A DNA stretch of 64,000 nt from CAYUYM01 sp964449305 (GTDB taxonomy: Bacteria; Bacteroidota; Ignavibacteria; SZUA-365; CAYQST01): NCBI GenBank assembly GCA_964449305.1, contig CAYUYM010000004.1:1-64000 (forward strand), in the 5' to 3' direction. Position 1 is the first letter of the stretch; every line of letters begins with the position of its first letter. The notes beneath the pieces are model-generated. The model had not been told where the DNA came from and did no database searches. It saw nothing but the letters and a program-made list of their open reading frames with translations. A program made the position numbers and the translations under genes. Shown here one piece after another: positions 60,645 through 64,000 of this stretch.

Positions 60645-63203
60645 TCAGTTGACGAATTTCACGATCACGAGTGTCATGTCGTCATGGATGGGATGGCCGG
60701 AGCCGAAGGCCGCGATATCCTCGAGGATGCGGGTCTTGATGGCCTCGGCGGATTCCTCTGCATGGGCCCGCAGGATGGCGGTGATGGGGTCGATGCCGAA
60801 CTGCTCCCTGTCGGGATTCTCCGCCTCGGTGATGCCGTCGGTCATGAGGACGAGGATGTCGCCCGGGTCGGGCGACAGTGCATGCTCCTCGAGTGACTGC
60901 CCGAGCATCCTGTCGTCGAGGCCGATGCCCAGCCCCTGGGGCTGGTGGTGCACCACGTCGTGTGTGAGAGCGCGGTAGTGGAGCATGGGGAGGTGGCCGG
61001 CGCGCACGAAGGTGGCGGTGCGGTTGAGCAGATCGATGCGCAGCGCCGAGAGCGTCACAAACGAGCTTCGATCCAGCTGATCCATGGCCTGGTTGTTGAG
61101 CCGCACAAAGAGCTCCCACAGCGTGGTGGTGAATGACTGGATGACGCGGATCATCCCCTGGATGCGTGACAAGTGCAATGCGGCGGAGGTGCCCTTGCCC
61201 GAGACGTCGCCGATGAAGATGGTCAGATGCGGATGTGCCACGGTGAGGTCGTAGAAATCACCGCCCACCTCGTAGGCCGGAGTCGATGACACGGCAATGT
61301 CGAGCCCCGGGAACACCGGCACCTCATTGGGCAGTGATGAGAGCTGGATGCGCCGGGCGATCTCGAACTCCCGTTTGAGGTGTTCACGCTCCTTGACTCC
61401 GTCGTAGAGAGCGATCACCTCGAATGCCGAGGTCATCTGTGTGGCGAGGTACTGCAGCAGCTCCACATCCTCCCGGCTGAAGGCCGTCTCGGCCTGCTTC
61501 TGCATGAGGGCAAGGACGGCCACCGGCTCATCCTTCACGAACACCGGCATGACGAACTCCACCTCGGTGCCTGTCAGCACATCCTCGAGGCAGCTCCCCT
61601 GCAGCGTGTGCGGTGTGGGCCGTGCGATGAGACCCTCGTGGATTGCATCGGTGCGGGGGAAGGACGGAGGGAGTCCGTTGCTGTGCATCTCACACTCCGC
61701 CCTGCGGTGGAAGCGTCCCGATCCGAGTACATAGAGGGCGGCGCCCTTGACATGGAGCATGCCACAGATGCTCATCACCGCCTCGCGCGCCAGCTCTCCG
61801 GTGTCGGTGAAGCGAGTGGCGAAGGTGCTGAACACCTGCATGGCCTTCTTGAAGTCGAGTGTTCCGCGGTAGAATTTTTCGTCGAGGAAGCGCAGGGCGC
61901 GCCTGTAGATGAGGACGACCGCAAGGAGGAGCACGCCTCCCGTGGCCAGTGCCAGGCGCTGCTGAAAGGCCGCCTGTTCCGCCGGGGGAAGGGATTCAGG
62001 CCAGATGAGCTCGATGGTGCGCGTGGTGATCTGGATGGAGGGGATGTTCCACGTGCCGGAACTTGCAAAGTACATCGCGGCAAAGTAGGACGCGGCGAGC
62101 ACGATGGTGAGCGCGGTGAGGTAGAGGGAATAGGCGAGGCTCTTGCGCACGGTGAAGTACAGGCCGAAGACGCGGTACCGGGCGATGGTGATGAAGAAGG
62201 CGGCGGGGAGGAAGAGGGAGAGGGGGAGAAGGAACTGTGCCGGCGCCCAGGAATAGGACACGCCGCGGGCGATCATGTACACCACCGCCAGCCATCCGGC
62301 GATGGCCACGGTGCGGGCGCGCTTCGCATGGTCCGGGTTCACAAAGCCCGCATGCTGCCTGCGCAGGAGAATCTCGTTGGTCGTGATGATGCATGCCGTG
62401 GCGATGAACACGACCCAGAAGTTCGGTGGGAACAGAAGCCACACGATGGCGAAAAGGGTCGGCAGGGTGTAGATGGCCGCGTACTGCCCCGCGGTGATCC
62501 GGCTGTCGAAGCGACGCACAGGGAAGACGATCAGCAGATGCGACACCGTCGCCATCGTGAACCCCCACGAAAAGGGGAACAGGAGCGCGCGGACGGCGGT
62601 GAACAGGTCCGGATAAAACGACATGATATATCCGGACGAGATGGAGAAAAAGAAGGCGAAGGACAGGCACGCCCATCCGAAAAGTCGGGCCGTGGGATCC
62701 GTTGGCTTGGAGGAGAACACGAGCGCGCCAAGCAGATAGAAGGCAGCAGCCATGAGGACGTCGAGGATGCTGGGGAACGACAGTCCGTAGGCCGCGAGGA
62801 CGATGGAATGCACCGATGTCTGCCCGTCGCGCAGGATGGTGTATTCCAGCTTCTTTCCCCCATACCCCTGGACAATGTAGGAGTTGGCCTCGTAGGCTGT
62901 GTGCACAGGGTTGTTGTTCACCGCCAGGATGATGTCGCCCACCTTCAGTCCAGCAACATCGGACGCTCCGCCCTTGTCGACGTAGGTGATCAGCACGCCC
63001 TTGGGGCTGTTGATGTAGAGGTTCTCGTCGGAGACGATGGAGGCAAGGCGGTAGATGTGCACCACGCTGTAGGTGACGCACAGGAGGAACATCGTGAAGA
63101 ACACTGTGCGCGCCAGAGTGGGATGGGCGGTGTAGGCTGCCTGCGTTCCGCGTATCACGCGTCCGGCAATGCGTTTGATCGATCCGAAGACTGCGGTTTT
63201 CAC
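60645..63203 (-). CDS. Membrane PDZ-GAF-SpoIIE/PP2C phosphatase
   Basis: An 852-residue protein. An N-terminal helix (LARTVFFTMFLLCVTYSVVHIYRLAS) is followed by a periplasmic PDZ-like domain (about 65-135, GGASDVAGLKVGDIILAVNNNPVHTAYEA), then eight or nine helices to about 430. A GAF-like domain comes next (about 455-600, VMSICGMLHVKGAALYVLG), then a short coiled coil. The SpoIIE phosphatase domain has GGDFYDL, GDVSGKG, RAGHLPML, MTDGITEAE and DDMTLVIVKF. It probably senses envelope peptides through the PDZ and signals by dephosphorylating an unknown partner. It is a distant paralogue of the 2593-5121 gene with a different sensor. Confidence 0.9.
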   Translation of the reverse strand: MKTAVFGSIKRIAGRVIRGTQAAYTAHPTLARTVFFTMFLLCVTYSVVHIYRLASIVSDENLYINSPKGVLITYVDKGGASDVAGLKVGDIILAVNNNPVHTAYEANSYIVQGYGGKKLEYTILRDGQTSVHSIVLAAYGLSFPSILDVLMAAAFYLLGALVFSSKPTDPTARLFGWACLSFAFFFSISSGYIMSFYPDLFTAVRALLFPFSWGFTMATVSHLLIVFPVRRFDSRITAGQYAAIYTLPTLFAIVWLLFPPNFWVVFIATACIITTNEILLRRQHAGFVNPDHAKRARTVAIAGWLAVVYMIARGVSYSWAPAQFLLPLSLFLPAAFFITIARYRVFGLYFTVRKSLAYSLYLTALTIVLAASYFAAMYFASSGTWNIPSIQITTRTIELIWPESLPPAEQAAFQQRLALATGGVLLLAVVLIYRRALRFLDEKFYRGTLDFKKAMQVFSTFATRFTDTGELAREAVMSICGMLHVKGAALYVLGSGRFHRRAECEMHSNGLPPSFPRTDAIHEGLIARPTPHTLQGSCLEDVLTGTEVEFVMPVFVKDEPVAVLALMQKQAETAFSREDVELLQYLATQMTSAFEVIALYDGVKEREHLKREFEIARRIQLSSLPNEVPVFPGLDIAVSSTPAYEVGGDFYDLTVAHPHLTIFIGDVSGKGTSAALHLSRIQGMIRVIQSFTTTLWELFVRLNNQAMDQLDRSSFVTLSALRIDLLNRTATFVRAGHLPMLHYRALTHDVVHHQPQGLGIGLDDRMLGQSLEEHALSPDPGDILVLMTDGITEAENPDREQFGIDPITAILRAHAEESAEAIKTRILEDIAAFGSGHPIHDDMTLVIVKFVN

Positions 63204-63377
63204 GGTGCCTCCAATGTCTCACTCCTTCCACGATAAAAATGCAGCAATGTTGCGAGCTTTCCACGCAAACCCATGATCGATTGCCCTCCCAGGGCCTGCT
63301 CACGCCGGTCATCTGTCATGGAATGAGGCGTTGGCGCCGCTTCGACGCGCCGGGCGGAACGCGACATCTGTCAGGAA

Positions 63378-63791
63378 CTATCTGTCCGTTGCGAGGAAGG
63401 CGGCGTAGAGGACGATTGCCGCGAGGCCGATGACGAGGATGACGCCGAGGACGGTGAGCAGGAACTGCCCCGTCGTCTTGCTGCGGCCGGTGCCGGCAGC
63501 GGAGGAGATGTCGAACCAGGAGACGGTGGTGTCCTTCTGCGTGAGGATGCCGTCGGAGGGCCAGATGCGTGCTGGACCGGAAACACCACTCCATGTGAGC
63601 GTGTAGCCCCCGTCCTGGAAGGCGACCACCGCGTTGTTGCGTGTCTCGAGGCGGAGTTCATCGGGGCCCATGGGGGGGGCGCCCGGCATGGTCCGCATCC
63701 CGGATTGTGCCATGCCGCATCCACCGGCCACAAGGGCGAGCGTGACGAGGATCGGGATGAACAGGATGGAGATGATGCGTCGATGGGTCAT
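63378..63791 (-). CDS. Small lipoprotein with C-terminal membrane helix
   Basis: A 137-residue protein. The signal peptide ends LVAGGCG (lipobox). The mature part has a short beta region (RLETRNNAVVAFQDGGYTLTWSG) and a C-terminal helix (FLLTVLGVILVIGLAAIVLYAAF). GTG 63797 is an alternative start two codons upstream. No family is recognised. A lipid anchor at one end and a helix at the other is unusual and may mean the lipobox is not used. Confidence 0.6.
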   Translation of the reverse strand: MTHRRIISILFIPILVTLALVAGGCGMAQSGMRTMPGAPPMGPDELRLETRNNAVVAFQDGGYTLTWSGVSGPARIWPSDGILTQKDTTVSWFDISSAAGTGRSKTTGQFLLTVLGVILVIGLAAIVLYAAFLATDR

Positions 63792-63836
63792 GGTCACTAC
63801 CGGAAAATTGCGTCATGAAGTATACGGAAACGCCAA

Positions 63837-63865
63837 CAAAAAAGGCAGTCGGAAGCGACTGCCTT
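63837..63865 (-). terminator. Rho-independent terminator of the right-edge T9SS gene
   Basis: A 10-bp stem (AAGGCAGTCG with its complement, loop GAAG) is followed on the minus strand by a T run. It lies 22 bases past the stop of the gene that enters from the right edge. Confidence 0.87.
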
Positions 63866-63886
63866 GGGAGGGGAAACGCGGAAGCG

Positions 63887-64000
63887 TCAACGCGAGACGA
63901 GGACCCGGCGGCTCATTGCGTCGGTGCCGGTGGTCAGCTTGCAGATGTAGATGCCGGCTGGGACGGGTGAACCGTTCTGGCTGCGTCCATCCCAGGCCAC
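63887..64000 (-). CDS. T9SS cargo protein, C-terminal end (partial)
   Basis: Only 37 residues are present, read from the right edge: VAWDGRSQNGSPVPAGIYICKLTTGT, then MSRRVLVSR and the stop. The W-DG-x-x-x-NG-x-x-V-x-x-G-x-Y pattern, with a final strand K/R-rich, is the type A T9SS sorting domain with a FlgD-like Ig fold. The rest of the protein is outside the window, so its function is unknown. Confidence 0.85.
   Translation of the reverse strand: MAWDGRSQNGSPVPAGIYICKLTTGTDAMSRRVLVSR

Overview
The window is about 62-63% GC chromosomal DNA, almost fully coding. It looks like a member of the Bacteroidota/Chlorobiota/Ignavibacteria side of the FCB group; a Kapabacteria-like lineage is my guess from gene content and not something I can prove. 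Four points support this: several secreted proteins end in type IX secretion (T9SS) sorting domains (18511-21414, 23609-24517, 25853-27346 and the partial gene at 63887-64000); there is a PorV/PorQ-type outer-membrane protein; lipoproteins and SpoIIE-type phosphatases are frequent; and many genes are preceded by the Bacteroidota promoter pattern TTG-N19-23-TAnnTTTG or TAnnTTCG. No phage, insertion sequence, CRISPR array or rRNA was seen.

Layout. 1-2500: the tail of a Cu(+) P-type ATPase, then a low-GC decay island with two broken secreted-protein genes. 2593-13892: a membrane SpoIIE/PP2C phosphatase, 1-pyrroline-5-carboxylate dehydrogenase, an OsmC protein, a branched-chain aminotransferase, a membrane protein, a DUF255 (YyaL-like) protein, a DUF2628 protein and a WecA/TagO-type sugar-phosphate transferase. 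14049-18307: a four-gene MacA/LolD/FtsX/FtsX export operon. 18511-28097: a T9SS-exported putative glycoside hydrolase, two PAP2 phosphatases, a T9SS cargo protein, AhpC-AhpD, a VWA-domain T9SS cargo and a CsbD/DUF883-like fusion. 28172-31237: a lipoate-ligase-like protein, a membrane protein and a DNA photolyase.

31238-37966 is a phosphate-uptake regulon: a candidate four-repeat Pho box, a phosphate-selective porin, then pstS, pstC, pstA, pstB and phoU. PstC and PstA carry unusual hydrophilic insertions. tRNA-Pro(GGG) follows on the minus strand. 38422-41089 holds a DUF192 protein, a metal-binding lipoprotein, a redoxin and an alkaline phosphatase. 41195-44625 holds a carboxypeptidase-regulatory-like lipoprotein, a small Zn-ribbon protein and a sigma-54 response regulator that may be read from a leaderless mRNA.

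44666-52859 looks like a glycoprotein-degradation locus: a GH92 alpha-mannosidase, a Tat-exported clan-A glycosidase, a Tat-exported N4-(beta-N-acetylglucosaminyl)-L-asparaginase and a Cache-like lipoprotein. 52889-54894 carries a DUF389 protein and ferritin. 55124-60639 is a tightly packed operon (PorV/PorQ-like, DUF1684 lipoprotein, lipoprotein, TadA, homocysteine S-methyltransferase, thrombospondin-type-3 repeat outer-membrane protein). 60645-64000 holds a PDZ-GAF-SpoIIE phosphatase, a small lipoprotein and the end of another T9SS cargo gene. Apart from the decay island, no gene-free stretch exceeds 300 bases.
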